Counted from the first letter of the stretch, positions 17,491 to 25,916 are shown. The stretch is 39,667 nucleotides of DNA from a virus (IMGVR_UViG_3300006077_000579:1-39667), one strand, 5' to 3'. The notes: generated by a model not told the origin, from the letters alone. Numbers and translations are program-made.

Positions 17491-17557
17491 TTTCATCAGT
17501 ACAACTAAAATCATAAAACAATTGAAATAATGAAATAAAAATTAAAATGGAATAAAA

Positions 17558-19216
17558 ATGTATATAGAAGATTTAGACGAAACTTATTCACGGTTGGTAT
17601 ATTCTGAAAATGAATTACCAACAGTACAAAAAATAATTGATAATTTATCACCTTATACTGAAAATTATCAATTTAATGTTCAATATAAGGCTGGTATTTG
17701 GGATGGTAAGCAATATTTTTTCAAGATAGAAGATGATAACTTTTTAATACCAAAGGGGTTATCAAAAAGAGTTTCAAAGACCTTTGATTTAGAATATAAG
17801 GAAAGGGAAGATAATTTAAAATTTAATTCAAATGAATTAAGCGAATTTATAGATACTTTAAATTTACCCTTTAAACCATACGAATATCAATTTAATGGTG
17901 TTTTAGAAATGTTAAATGATAAGAGAATGGTTGCTATTTTTGCCACTGGTTCGGGAAAATCTCTAATAGCTTACATTTTTCTCAGATTTCTCATTTCCAG
18001 AGGATATAAAGCACTATTACTTGTCCCTGATGTTGGGCTTGTTGAACAAATGTATAATGATTTTAAAAACTATGGCTTTGATAATATTGATGAGCATACA
18101 AATAAAATATATTCAGGACAAGATAAAGACCTATCAAAACCTATCGTTATCAGTACATTTCAATCGATGATAAATTTAACAAACCATCCATATTTATCAG
18201 ATTTAGATTGTATTTTTATTGATGAAGCACACGGACTTAATGATATAGAAAACTCTATGGGTAAGATAACAGAAAAAACAAAAAGAGCAAAGTGGAAAAT
18301 AGGTGTTACAGGAACTCTACCACCATCAGAAACAAGTAGAATGTCATTATATTCTTTTCTAGGCTCTCTTGAATTCAAAGTAAGACCAATTGATTTGATT
18401 AAAATGGGTAGAGCAACTCCAGTTCAGATAATGTTAATTTATCTTTTACACGATAAAAAACACAGCTATGCTAAAATGAGGAAAAGTAGTGCTAAGGGTA
18501 AATATCAAAAAGAAGTGAAATATTTGATTGATGATGTTGTGAGAAATAAAACAGTCATCAAAATAGCCGATAATGTTTCAACACAGCACGGAAATAGCAT
18601 TTTATTATATGATAGAATAGAACACGGTTTTTTATTATTAAAGTTAGCTATTAAAGAGAGATTTGAAGATTTAAGAAGTGTTCCTTTAGATGATATTGAA
18701 ATACAATTAAAACCTACTAAAAAATTCACTTCTACTAAAAAAGTCGTATTATATCAAAACCATTTTAAAGGTTTAAAACCTCCAGATAATTGGTATTGTA
18801 TAAATGATTTTGATATTTTCTTTATTAAGGGTGAAGTTCCTGGAAAGGAAAGACTAAAAATATCAGGTATATTAGAAACCAAAGACAAAGCCATCTTAAT
18901 AGCTAATTTTAAAACTACTTCAACTGGAGTTTCTATTAAAAATATACATAATATTATTTTTGGTATTAATACGAAAGGTTTTATAAGAGTTTCTCAATCA
19001 ATTGGTAGAGGGATGAGGTTGAATGATAATAAAAGTAAAGTGAATATAATAGATATTGTAGATGATATTGACGGTAAAAACTATGCTTTAACGCACTCTG
19101 AAGTTAGAATAAATGATGTTTATTTGTTCAACGGTTACCCAATGAATGAAGTAGAACATAAATTAAAACAAGAGGTTAATAATGCTAAATCCACAATTAA
19201 AAACGATTTTCATTGA
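17558..19216 (+). CDS. uvsW: UvsW-type SF2 DNA helicase
   Basis: The 552-residue protein carries the complete superfamily 2 helicase set. Walker A ATGSGKS is at residues 129-135, DEAH at 222-225, motif III VTGTLP near 250, and motif VI QSIGRGMR at 480-487. The N-terminal segment with YKAGIWDGKQYFF matches the UvsW-type DNA-binding domain. T4 UvsW (about 500 residues) unwinds R-loops and regresses forks, switching origin-dependent to recombination-dependent replication. The gene begins the core block right after the left repeat array, and its end overlaps the next gene by 35 bases. AT-rich codon use matches its neighbours. Confidence 0.92.
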   Translation: MYIEDLDETYSRLVYSENELPTVQKIIDNLSPYTENYQFNVQYKAGIWDGKQYFFKIEDDNFLIPKGLSKRVSKTFDLEYKEREDNLKFNSNELSEFIDTLNLPFKPYEYQFNGVLEMLNDKRMVAIFATGSGKSLIAYIFLRFLISRGYKALLLVPDVGLVEQMYNDFKNYGFDNIDEHTNKIYSGQDKDLSKPIVISTFQSMINLTNHPYLSDLDCIFIDEAHGLNDIENSMGKITEKTKRAKWKIGVTGTLPPSETSRMSLYSFLGSLEFKVRPIDLIKMGRATPVQIMLIYLLHDKKHSYAKMRKSSAKGKYQKEVKYLIDDVVRNKTVIKIADNVSTQHGNSILLYDRIEHGFLLLKLAIKERFEDLRSVPLDDIEIQLKPTKKFTSTKKVVLYQNHFKGLKPPDNWYCINDFDIFFIKGEVPGKERLKISGILETKDKAILIANFKTTSTGVSIKNIHNIIFGINTKGFIRVSQSIGRGMRLNDNKSKVNIIDIVDDIDGKNYALTHSEVRINDVYLFNGYPMNEVEHKLKQEVNNAKSTIKNDFH

Positions 19217-19616
19217 TGGTGTGTTCTGCGAATTAAAAGATTTCCAGAATACTCTAAAAAGAATTAGTGAAGATTTTAGTGAAGATGATAAAAACATAGG
19301 GTGTATTGTTGTGTTGTGGGACTCACCATTATTAGAAGTTGCTCGGAATTATTCTGAATTAACAAATATAAAATTAAGAGTAATTTATGAGAGGCAAGAT
19401 TTATATGGTAATTCGGCAAAGGATATTGCCATTGACGAGAGTTGTGATAAATCTGATATTATAGTATGCTTGTATGAATTTGAAATTGACAGCAGTCTGA
19501 TGATTTCTTATTACCAAAAGCTCTCAATAATAAAGGGATTAATATACTATAAGATTGATTTATTTGATGTTGAAAATCCTAAAAGATTTTCTTCATTTAA
19601 GGGTAATTTTAGCTAA
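19182..19616 (+). CDS. Unknown protein, possible SLOG/DUF2493-like fold
   Basis: This 144-residue protein overlaps the end of uvsW by 35 bases, with ribosome site AAGAGGT. The sequence alternates predicted strands and helices: IFIDGVF at the start, CIVVLWDSP near 45, VARNYSELTNIKLRVI, then a Gly-Asn-Ser-Ala segment and KSDIIVCLYEF. That order (nucleotide-site loop, then Ala-rich helix, then SDIIV strand) recalls SLOG-superfamily DUF2493 proteins, which bind nucleotides or nucleotide-derived ligands. The typical GGARGAD loop is not present. Placement beside ribonucleotide reductase would fit nucleotide metabolism, but this is a fold-level guess. Confidence 0.75.
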   Translation: MLNPQLKTIFIDGVFCELKDFQNTLKRISEDFSEDDKNIGCIVVLWDSPLLEVARNYSELTNIKLRVIYERQDLYGNSAKDIAIDESCDKSDIIVCLYEFEIDSSLMISYYQKLSIIKGLIYYKIDLFDVENPKRFSSFKGNFS

Positions 19617-19629
19617 CTTTAGTTATAAT
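19608..19629 (+). promoter_or_regulatory. Weak promoter upstream of nrdA
   Basis: TATAAT (19624-19629) lies in the 41-bp gap before nrdA, with TTTTAGC (19607-19613) at the same distance as TTTAAG at the better sites. The T-rich ACTTTAGT between them fits. The upstream element is degenerate. Confidence 0.45.
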
Positions 19630-19657
19630 TACTTGTTAAATTATAAAAAGGAAAAGA

Positions 19658-22522
19658 ATGGAATATATAGTGGTTAAAAGAGATGGTGTTGAAGAACCAT
19701 TCGATTTTGATAAAATTTATAAACATATGAAAAGAGCTTGTGATGGCTTAAAAGTTGATGTGAATAAATTAGTTGAAAATTTTAAAATAAGAATGAATGA
19801 GAAAATGGAGAGTGCAAATATACAAAGAAGTTTATACTCTACAGCAGCATCACTAACAAATGAAGACGAACCAGATTGGCAGTATGCGTCTGCAAGATTA
19901 TTAAAGGATGATTTATATCAAAGAATTTACGGAGGGCATACGCCTAAATTTGATTATAGTGCGTTAAAAGATAGAATTGAAATGGGGTTCTATGATAAAG
20001 AAATTTTAGAACATTATACAGAAGACGAATTTAATGAACTCGCAAGCTATATAAATTTTGAGAGAGATGATAATTTCACATATCTTGGTTTAACTCAAAT
20101 GATTAAGAAATATAGTATCAGACGAAACGGTTTATCTATTGAAACTCCACAAGAAATATTTTTCTTAATTGGAGCTTATATATTTTCAAGAAATAAAAAT
20201 AAAGCTGTTCGAAAGAAAAAAGTCCTAACATTATATGAAAAGTTATCTACATTTAAAATTTTCTTGGCTACTCCCCCAATGTGTGGTATAAGAAGCTTAA
20301 AAAGAGGTTTTACAAGTTGTGCTGGTATTGATTATGGTGATAGCATAGAGAGCTTTGGAAATGCTACTAAAAATATGCTAAAACTCATTACAAGATTAAA
20401 TGCTGGAATTGGTGCTAAGTCTATGAATATCAGAGGTTTAGGAGCAGATATAGGTTCAGGGCAAGATGAACACACTGGTTTAATACCTTATCTAAAAATA
20501 TATGAAGCTATTTCAAGAAGTTCAACTCAACCAAATTCTGGTCGTAGTGGTGCTATAACAAATTATTATCCATTTTTCCATTGTGAAATAGAAGATATAA
20601 TGACTTTGAAAAATAATAAAGGCTCTGATGAAAATAGCGTAAGATTTAGCGACCATTCAATAGTCTTTAATAAACTTTTTTATGAAAGAGTAAAATCAGG
20701 CAAAGAAATTTGTTTATTCCACCTTAATGAAGTTAAAGAACTCGTGGAAGTTATGGGTGAATATAAAAAATTCAAAAAGCTTTATGAAGCATTTGAAAAG
20801 GATGAAACAAAGACAAGAAAATTTGTTAGTGCTGAATATATCTTAAGAAGATATTATAATGAGAGATACATAACAGCTAGATTATACAAGGTTAATGCTG
20901 ATGAAATGCAAGGACACGGAGCTTTTGATTTACCAAATGTGTCTTCAAATCTTTGTTTAAGAGGCGACACAATAATCATCATAGCTTCAAAACAACGCAA
21001 AGGGAAACACGAAAGAATTTATTTGAGAGATGCAAAGATAGGGGATTTGGTACTATCACGTAATACTGAAACAAAAATGGATGAGTTCAAAAGAATTTCT
21101 AATGTTGCTATGACAAATCCAAAAGCAGAAGTTTTACAAATTGTTAATGGCGTTTCTGATATTGTTTGTACTCCAGAACACAAAGTTTGGACTGAAAATA
21201 GAGGTTATGTAAAGGCGAAAGATATAAAGAGAGGTGATAACCTTAGACGAATGGGTTTTAATTTAAACGAAAGTGTAATTGTACCTTTAGAAAATAAAAT
21301 TCCAGTCTATGATATTACAGTAGAAGATAATAACAACTTTTATGCTAATGGAATTCTAGTACATAATTGTACTGAAATAAATCTTCCTAGTTTTCCAGAT
21401 GAAAAACTAAAATTAAAGGTAAAGGATAAAGGAAAATTTGAATCATTTATACAAGCATCATATGAAAACGGAACTTGGTATGACATTTATAGGGTTCTAT
21501 ATTTAAATATTAAACCTGATGATTTATCCATATATGATGAATTGAATAAATTTATAAACGAAGACGCTAATGAAGATGTAGAAATAAACTTTGGTGAGAT
21601 TTTTAGTTGTATTTTAGGTGGTATTAATATAGGAATATTACCTAAGAATATTAAAGCTAGACAAAAAGAAATTAAAGAGAGTATGGGAATATTAGTTGGC
21701 TTTTTAGATGAAATGATAGATTATCAAGACTATGCTGATATAAAAGCCTTTGAAAAATTTACAAGGAAAAGAAGAGCATTAGGAATTAGTCCAGGAAATT
21801 TGTTTTATATGTTGGCAAGAAATAACGTTGAATACAATTCACAGGAAGCTAGAGATTTAGTCAATGATGTGTCTTCAGAAATGTTATATTATGGTATAGA
21901 TGCTTCAGTTGAATTAGCAAAAGAAAAGGGAAAATGTGAATATTTTGCTGATACGAAATATAGTAAAGGCATCCTACCAATCGATACATATAATAAAAAT
22001 GTAGATAAATTATTATCAAGGAAAGAGAATTTAGATTGGGAAGACTTAAGACAAAGAATATTAAAACACGGAATGAGAAACTCAACAATAATGACATCAG
22101 TCCCGAGTTCAAATGGTTCTCGTCCAGCGAATATGATTTCTGGTATAAATCCTCCACAAGGGCTTGAATATGTTATAGAAGACCAGAAGATAAAAGTGAC
22201 TGGTGTTGTACCTGAAGTGAAGAAATATAAAGAATGGTATAAAAGACATATCTGTTGGGAACTTGATATGATTGAATATTGGAAATTATTAGCTATAATT
22301 CAAAAGAATAATGATCAAGCCATTAGTATAAATGAATACATAGATTTTACAAAATATCCAAATAAAAAGATACCTTTGGTTGAAGTCTTGAAAAGAGATT
22401 TATTTACAAATGCATTTGGTTTAAAAAGCATCTATTATGCTAAAACAAAGACTGAAGAAAACGAAGACGATACTGAAACATCTGATACAGAGGGGTGTTC
22501 AAGTGGTGGTTGTACTCTCTAA
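19658..22522 (+). CDS. nrdA: Class Ia ribonucleotide reductase large subunit with in-frame mini-intein
   Basis: The 954-codon frame gives an 816-residue NrdA after removal of a 138-residue intein. It reduces ribonucleotides to deoxyribonucleotides for phage DNA. An N-terminal ATP cone (VVKRDGVEEPFDFDKI) covers roughly residues 4-90. Redox cysteines are C221 (TSCAGIDYGDS) and C651 (FSCILGG). The catalytic Asn-x-Cys-x-Glu is split as N431, L432, intein, C571, T572, E573. The radical-transfer Tyr pair is at 926-927, and the C-terminal shuttle cysteines are C947 and C952 (CSSGGC). All residues expected for activity are present. AAAAAGGAAAAG gives a good start at 19658. nrdB follows after 262 bases. 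Confidence 0.96.
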   Translation: MEYIVVKRDGVEEPFDFDKIYKHMKRACDGLKVDVNKLVENFKIRMNEKMESANIQRSLYSTAASLTNEDEPDWQYASARLLKDDLYQRIYGGHTPKFDYSALKDRIEMGFYDKEILEHYTEDEFNELASYINFERDDNFTYLGLTQMIKKYSIRRNGLSIETPQEIFFLIGAYIFSRNKNKAVRKKKVLTLYEKLSTFKIFLATPPMCGIRSLKRGFTSCAGIDYGDSIESFGNATKNMLKLITRLNAGIGAKSMNIRGLGADIGSGQDEHTGLIPYLKIYEAISRSSTQPNSGRSGAITNYYPFFHCEIEDIMTLKNNKGSDENSVRFSDHSIVFNKLFYERVKSGKEICLFHLNEVKELVEVMGEYKKFKKLYEAFEKDETKTRKFVSAEYILRRYYNERYITARLYKVNADEMQGHGAFDLPNVSSNLCLRGDTIIIIASKQRKGKHERIYLRDAKIGDLVLSRNTETKMDEFKRISNVAMTNPKAEVLQIVNGVSDIVCTPEHKVWTENRGYVKAKDIKRGDNLRRMGFNLNESVIVPLENKIPVYDITVEDNNNFYANGILVHNCTEINLPSFPDEKLKLKVKDKGKFESFIQASYENGTWYDIYRVLYLNIKPDDLSIYDELNKFINEDANEDVEINFGEIFSCILGGINIGILPKNIKARQKEIKESMGILVGFLDEMIDYQDYADIKAFEKFTRKRRALGISPGNLFYMLARNNVEYNSQEARDLVNDVSSEMLYYGIDASVELAKEKGKCEYFADTKYSKGILPIDTYNKNVDKLLSRKENLDWEDLRQRILKHGMRNSTIMTSVPSSNGSRPANMISGINPPQGLEYVIEDQKIKVTGVVPEVKKYKEWYKRHICWELDMIEYWKLLAIIQKNNDQAISINEYIDFTKYPNKKIPLVEVLKRDLFTNAFGLKSIYYAKTKTEENEDDTETSDTEGCSSGGCTL
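20954..21367 (+). mobile_element. Mini-intein in NrdA at the catalytic cysteine
   Basis: Residues 433-570 of the precursor form a complete splicing domain of only 138 residues. Block A starts with Cys (CLRGDTIII). Block B has TPEHKVW with the Thr-x-x-His pattern. Block F is VYDITVEDNNNFYANGI, and block G ends VHN before the +1 Cys. All four splice residues (Cys1, block-B His, terminal His-Asn, Cys+1) are intact, so splicing should work. There is no LAGLIDADG or HNH homing nuclease. The linker between blocks B and F is only about 30 residues, so this intein cannot spread by itself. The +1 cysteine is the thiyl-radical residue of the enzyme. Confidence 0.93.
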
Positions 22523-22546
22523 AGTTTTTTAAAGATTTAAGCTTAA

Positions 22547-22568
22547 TTTAAGAGTATTCAGGTATAAT
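22547..22568 (+). promoter_or_regulatory. Host-type promoter in the nrdA-nrdB gap
   Basis: TTTAAG (22547-22552), 10 bases (AGTATTCAGG), TATAAT (22563-22568). Transcription would start near 22575, giving a leader of about 80 nt before the small ORF at 22655 and about 210 nt before nrdB. It allows nrdB to be expressed separately from nrdA. Confidence 0.65.
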
Positions 22569-22595
22569 TATAGATATATTAAGAACGAAGCATTT

Positions 22596-22615
22596 GGTTG
22601 TTAGAGATAACAACC
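22596..22615 (+). promoter_or_regulatory. 5'-leader hairpin with GAGA tetraloop
   Basis: GGTTGTTA (22596-22603), GAGA, TAACAACC (22608-22615): a perfect 8-bp stem closed by a GNRA-type tetraloop. It lies about 20 nt inside the transcript expected from the promoter at 22547. It is not followed by a T-tract, so it is unlikely to be a terminator. A 5' mRNA-stabilising or protein-binding hairpin is more plausible. Confidence 0.6.
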
Positions 22616-22654
22616 TTATTTGTTATTCATCAATATTATCTATAAAGGGAAAAT

Positions 22655-22729
22655 ATGGACGCAATTTATTTTACTAGCTTGGTGCTCTTAGGAGCTTTAA
22701 TCACTCTAATATTTATTAAAAAAATATAA
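22655..22729 (+). CDS. 24-residue hydrophobic microprotein
   Basis: ATG at 22655 sits behind AAAGGGAAAAT and opens a 24-codon frame (MDAIYFTSLVLLGALITLIF followed by IKKI) ending TAA at 22729. Residues 4-20 form one strongly hydrophobic segment with a positively charged C-terminus, the layout of a single-pass inner-membrane peptide. It is the first frame after the nrdB promoter and hairpin, 55 bases before nrdB. Many phage membrane peptides act in lysis control or superinfection exclusion, but nothing in the sequence shows the role. The good ribosome site and placement argue that it is real. Confidence 0.6.
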   Translation: MDAIYFTSLVLLGALITLIFIKKI

Positions 22730-22784
22730 AATTTCAGATAAAATAATATCTTTAGGATATTCGGTTTAAAAATAAAGGTAATGA

Positions 22785-23930
22785 ATGAAAAAATTAGAAA
22801 TTTATACGCTCGATAGAGTGGCGACAACAGAACAGCCATATTTCTTTGGTGAAGCTAAGAATACCCAAAGGTTTGATAAAAATAGATATGAGTGGCTCTC
22901 TAAACAAGCATTGGAATTCCAAAGATTATTTTGGGTGCCAGAAGAGATTAAATTAAACAAAGATAAAATGGATTTTAACACTGCTACAAAGGCAGAATTA
23001 TGGATATTAACAAAACAATTATCTAAATTGGAATTTCTTGATAGCTATCAAGGGAGAAATCCACTTTTGACTTTTGGGCAACTAACAACTAGTCCTGAAT
23101 TAGAGGGTATTTTATTAGAACAAACTTATTTTGAGTCAAGGCTTCACGCTAGAAGTTATTCATATATGATTGAAAACATATATCCAAATCCAGATGAAGT
23201 TTTTGAAGATATTTGGAGCAATGAGGTTTTGTTAAAACACGCAAAAACGGTTGTTAAAGAGGGTAATAATTTATATGAATTAGTAATAGAACATATATAT
23301 AAAACACAAAAATCAATTGAAATAACAGAAGATGAAATTTACAACTTAAAAAAATCTATTTTACTAGCATTTGTTAGTATGAATATTTTGGAGGGTATAA
23401 GATTTTATCTTGGGTTCGCAAGTGTTTGGGCTCTTACGGAATTTAGCAATAAATTTCCAGGAAGTAGTAAGATTTTACAATTCATTCAAAGAGATGAAAG
23501 AAAACATTTAGGTTTTACACAATATATGATTAATCAACTTAAAAAACTAGATGGATGGAAGTCAATTTGGGAAGAGATACAACCAACAGTTTATGAAATG
23601 TATTTCACAGCATCTGAAGAAGAGTTTGAGTGGGCTGATTATCTTTATTCAAACGGTAGCATCTTAGGTATGAACGGTGAAGTTGGAAAACAATATGTTA
23701 AATACATAACAAACCAAAGAACCAAAGCAATTGGTATAAAGAAACTATATCCAGAGATTAAAGAAAATCCAATAAGTTGGTTAAAGAAGTACATAAATTT
23801 ATCAACTTCTGAAACAGCTCTTCAGGAGTCAGAAGCAGTTGATTATATTTCCGACCCAATAAATGACAATGGTGATTTTAAGAAGTCTTTTAATGAAGCA
23901 TTAAAGTTTATAGAGAACTTATTGAAGTAA
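22785..23930 (+). CDS. nrdB: Class I ribonucleotide reductase small subunit
   Basis: The 381-residue protein houses the metal-radical cofactor that activates NrdA. Metal and radical residues by alignment with E. coli R2: D86 (LDSYQG), H121 and radical Y125 (HARSY), E203 (LEGIRFY), and E238 with H241 (RDERKH). The glutamate of the first helix is odd. The usual E-x-x-H is E117-S-R-L-H121 (ExxxH), one residue longer, and the DNA (GAGTCAAGGCTTCAC) confirms it. The start is at the ATG 7 bases after AAAGG. Together with nrdA it makes the phage dNTP supply. The C-terminal tail (NEALKFIENLLK) differs from the E. coli R1-docking peptide, as expected for a self-contained pair. Confidence 0.94.
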   Translation: MKKLEIYTLDRVATTEQPYFFGEAKNTQRFDKNRYEWLSKQALEFQRLFWVPEEIKLNKDKMDFNTATKAELWILTKQLSKLEFLDSYQGRNPLLTFGQLTTSPELEGILLEQTYFESRLHARSYSYMIENIYPNPDEVFEDIWSNEVLLKHAKTVVKEGNNLYELVIEHIYKTQKSIEITEDEIYNLKKSILLAFVSMNILEGIRFYLGFASVWALTEFSNKFPGSSKILQFIQRDERKHLGFTQYMINQLKKLDGWKSIWEEIQPTVYEMYFTASEEEFEWADYLYSNGSILGMNGEVGKQYVKYITNQRTKAIGIKKLYPEIKENPISWLKKYINLSTSETALQESEAVDYISDPINDNGDFKKSFNEALKFIENLLK

Positions 23931-23934
23931 GCTT

Positions 23935-24354
23935 GTGAAAACTTCTTACTATGCTAATATAAAAAACCTTGATGGTTTGTTGGTTGCTATATCTTTATAT
24001 CCTCCAGTATGGGTAAAAACAGACTGTTGGGAAAGAGCATTAGCACCAGATAAAAGCATTTTGTTAGATATGAAACAAAAACTAATTACTGAAAATGAAT
24101 ATTATACAAGGTTCAGAGAACAGTTGGAGAATACAGAACATTTAATATATGAAGCGTTTAAAAACATATCAGAACGAAAAAGAGATAATCAAGAGGTATT
24201 TTTATTATGCTATGAAAAACCGACTGATTTTTGTCATAGACATATATTGAGTGAATTTTTATCAGAGCAAGGTTTAAAAGTATCAGAATTTGGTTGTGAA
24301 CTTTATAAGCCTGAATTAGGAAGATTAGTTGGTGGAATTTCAGATTTCATTTAA
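23935..24354 (+). CDS. DUF488 family protein
   Basis: A 139-residue protein beginning with GTG at 23935, 4 bases after nrdB. The C-terminal half has the DUF488 signature: C92 in LLCYEKP and C100-H101-R102 in DFCHRHILSEFL. The N-terminus MKTSYYANIKNL begins the typical strand. DUF488 proteins are small alpha/beta proteins of unclear activity that are common in phages and defence-related islands, with the Cys/His-Arg cluster suggesting a metal or redox site. Tight spacing implies co-expression with nrdB. No function can be assigned from the sequence. Confidence 0.85.
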   Translation: MKTSYYANIKNLDGLLVAISLYPPVWVKTDCWERALAPDKSILLDMKQKLITENEYYTRFREQLENTEHLIYEAFKNISERKRDNQEVFLLCYEKPTDFCHRHILSEFLSEQGLKVSEFGCELYKPELGRLVGGISDFI

Positions 24355-24363
24355 GGAAAAAAC

Positions 24364-24828
24364 ATAAAAAAGTATTACAATTACATATATCTAAATCCAT
24401 TAAATAAAGGTTCATTTAAATATAATCTGCTTAATTTCTCTTTATTATATGAGCCGATTTATGTTGGTAAGGGACAAAAAGATAGGTATTTACATCATTT
24501 TAAAGAATGTGTCGGTGTCAATAATAATTTTACCTTACTAAAAAATACAAATAAGTGTAAAAAAATTTATGAGATATTATTAAAGTTAAATAAAATATAT
24601 TCAAAAGAAGACTCGATTAAAATTTTATCTTCTTATATATTGGTTTTTAATTTTACGGATAACGAACAAATAGCTTTGAAAAATGAAAGAATTTTGATAA
24701 ACATTTTAGGAAATAGAGGCTTCTCGAATGAGTCAAAAATAACAAATAAAGTTGGTTACGGTAAAAAATTAAATCAAAGTAAAGCAACAAAAACTATTAG
24801 AAAATTAAAAAATTATTGGAGATATTAA
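24364..24828 (+). CDS. GIY-YIG nuclease, apparent AUA start
   Basis: The frame is open from 24355 and encodes KKYYNYIYLNPLNKG, YEPIYVGKGQKDRYLHHF, and a later E in ALKNERILI. These are the Tyr-x-Tyr strand, the YVGKG strand, the catalytic Arg (DRY) and the catalytic Glu of a GIY-YIG domain. About 154 residues, like free-standing phage homing nucleases. No ATG, GTG or TTG occurs before the domain. The only sensible start is ATA at 24364, placed 6 bases after a perfect AAGGA, exactly where ATG would be. Either AUA is used weakly or a G-to-A change has silenced the gene. The first conventional start, TTG at 24640, would remove the active site. The stop overlaps the gp47 start (TAATG). Confidence 0.7.
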   Translation: MKKYYNYIYLNPLNKGSFKYNLLNFSLLYEPIYVGKGQKDRYLHHFKECVGVNNNFTLLKNTNKCKKIYEILLKLNKIYSKEDSIKILSSYILVFNFTDNEQIALKNERILINILGNRGFSNESKITNKVGYGKKLNQSKATKTIRKLKNYWRY

Positions 24829-25916
24829 TGAATAAATCGATTTTATTAGGTGATTTGCATTTTGGAGTTAAAGGGTTTTCTAAAAAATTCTTTGAAAATC
24901 AAATCTCCTATTTCAAAGAGGAACTAATTCCTAGAATGAAAAAAGATAACATAAAAACAGTTTTTCAATTTGGGGACTTTTTTGATAATAGAAAAATCCA
25001 AGATGTGTTACTTTTAACAGAGGTGGTTGGATTTTTAGAATATTGGAAGGAACAAATACCTGATTTAAAAATATATATGTTGTTGGGAAACCACGATATT
25101 TATTTTAGGGAAAAATTAGATGTTTCAACTATTGAATTGGTTTCAAAAATATTTGATTTCATAGAAGTTATAAAGAAACCTACTTGTATTGGTAATATAC
25201 AATTATTTCCTTGGGTTGTTGGTAAAGTTGGTAAAGAAGACTTTAAAAGAGATATAATTTTTGGACATTTTGAGATTAAAAATTTCAATATGACAAAGGG
25301 AATAGTATGTGAGTCGGGCTTGGAGACGTCTATTTTCGGTGATAGACAAGTTTATAGTGGGCATTTCCATCTAAGAGGTGAAAGAAGTAATATACACTAT
25401 ATAGGAACTCCTTACCAGATAAATTGGAATGATGTTGGAGATAAAAGAGGGGCTTTTATATTTGACACTGAAAATGGTAAAATACTTGATTTTATAGAAA
25501 ACAAGTCAAGTAAATTACATATAATTATTATTATTAAAGATGGGAATATTATCTTAAATGTTTTTGATGGAGAAGAGGCTTACTTCAATTTAAAGGAATT
25601 TGGAAAATTTCTTGAAGATGGTTTTGATAAAATTCTTTTAAATTCTTACGTTAAGATTATAGTTAAAGATGCAAGTTTCAGAGATGCTTTGGAATTAATT
25701 AAAAGTTACAACATTTTAGAATTCATTTTCATAAATCAAGCTCAAATTGATGTTGAAATAGAAGACATTGATGTTGATACTTCAACTATTGAGGAAACTG
25801 TAAGTGAAACTATTAAAACTATAACTGATGATGGTGTGAATAAGGAAAGATTATTGGAAAAGGCTAGAAACCTTTTGCAGAGGGTTAGAAGCAAACAAGA
25901 TGATAAAAAGGAATAA
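24828..25916 (+). CDS. gp47: gp47-like SbcD/Mre11 recombination nuclease subunit
   Basis: The 362-residue protein shows all metallophosphoesterase motifs of the SbcD/Mre11 family: GDLHFG (8-13), GDFFDNR (49-55), GNHD (87-90), a GHFE near 147 and GHFH near 177. T4 gp47 is of similar length (about 340). With gp46 it resects DNA ends to start recombination-dependent replication. The start is ATG 24828, which overlaps the upstream TAA and follows TTGGAGA. A TTG at 24816 in the same frame would put the ribosome site inside the gene. An acidic then basic C-terminal extension (DVDTSTIEETV and RNLLQRVRSKQDDKKE) probably contacts gp46. gp46 starts at the next base. Confidence 0.93.
   Translation: MNKSILLGDLHFGVKGFSKKFFENQISYFKEELIPRMKKDNIKTVFQFGDFFDNRKIQDVLLLTEVVGFLEYWKEQIPDLKIYMLLGNHDIYFREKLDVSTIELVSKIFDFIEVIKKPTCIGNIQLFPWVVGKVGKEDFKRDIIFGHFEIKNFNMTKGIVCESGLETSIFGDRQVYSGHFHLRGERSNIHYIGTPYQINWNDVGDKRGAFIFDTENGKILDFIENKSSKLHIIIIIKDGNIILNVFDGEEAYFNLKEFGKFLEDGFDKILLNSYVKIIVKDASFRDALELIKSYNILEFIFINQAQIDVEIEDIDVDTSTIEETVSETIKTITDDGVNKERLLEKARNLLQRVRSKQDDKKE

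Noticed and set aside
20954-21367. Group I intron interrupting nrdA
   Set aside because: The frame is continuous and encodes intein blocks A, B, F and G with all splicing residues.
22596-22615. Hairpin after nrdA as an intrinsic terminator
   Set aside because: There is no T-run after it, and it lies downstream of a promoter, so a leader element is more likely.
24816-24828. TTG at 24816 as start of gp47
   Set aside because: It would put the good TTGGAGA ribosome site inside the gene; ATG 24828 overlaps the previous stop and starts right before the first catalytic motif.
24640-24828. A separate 62-residue gene starting with TTG at 24640
   Set aside because: The same frame is open back to 24355 and carries the GIY-YIG core, so this is the C-terminal part of that gene.
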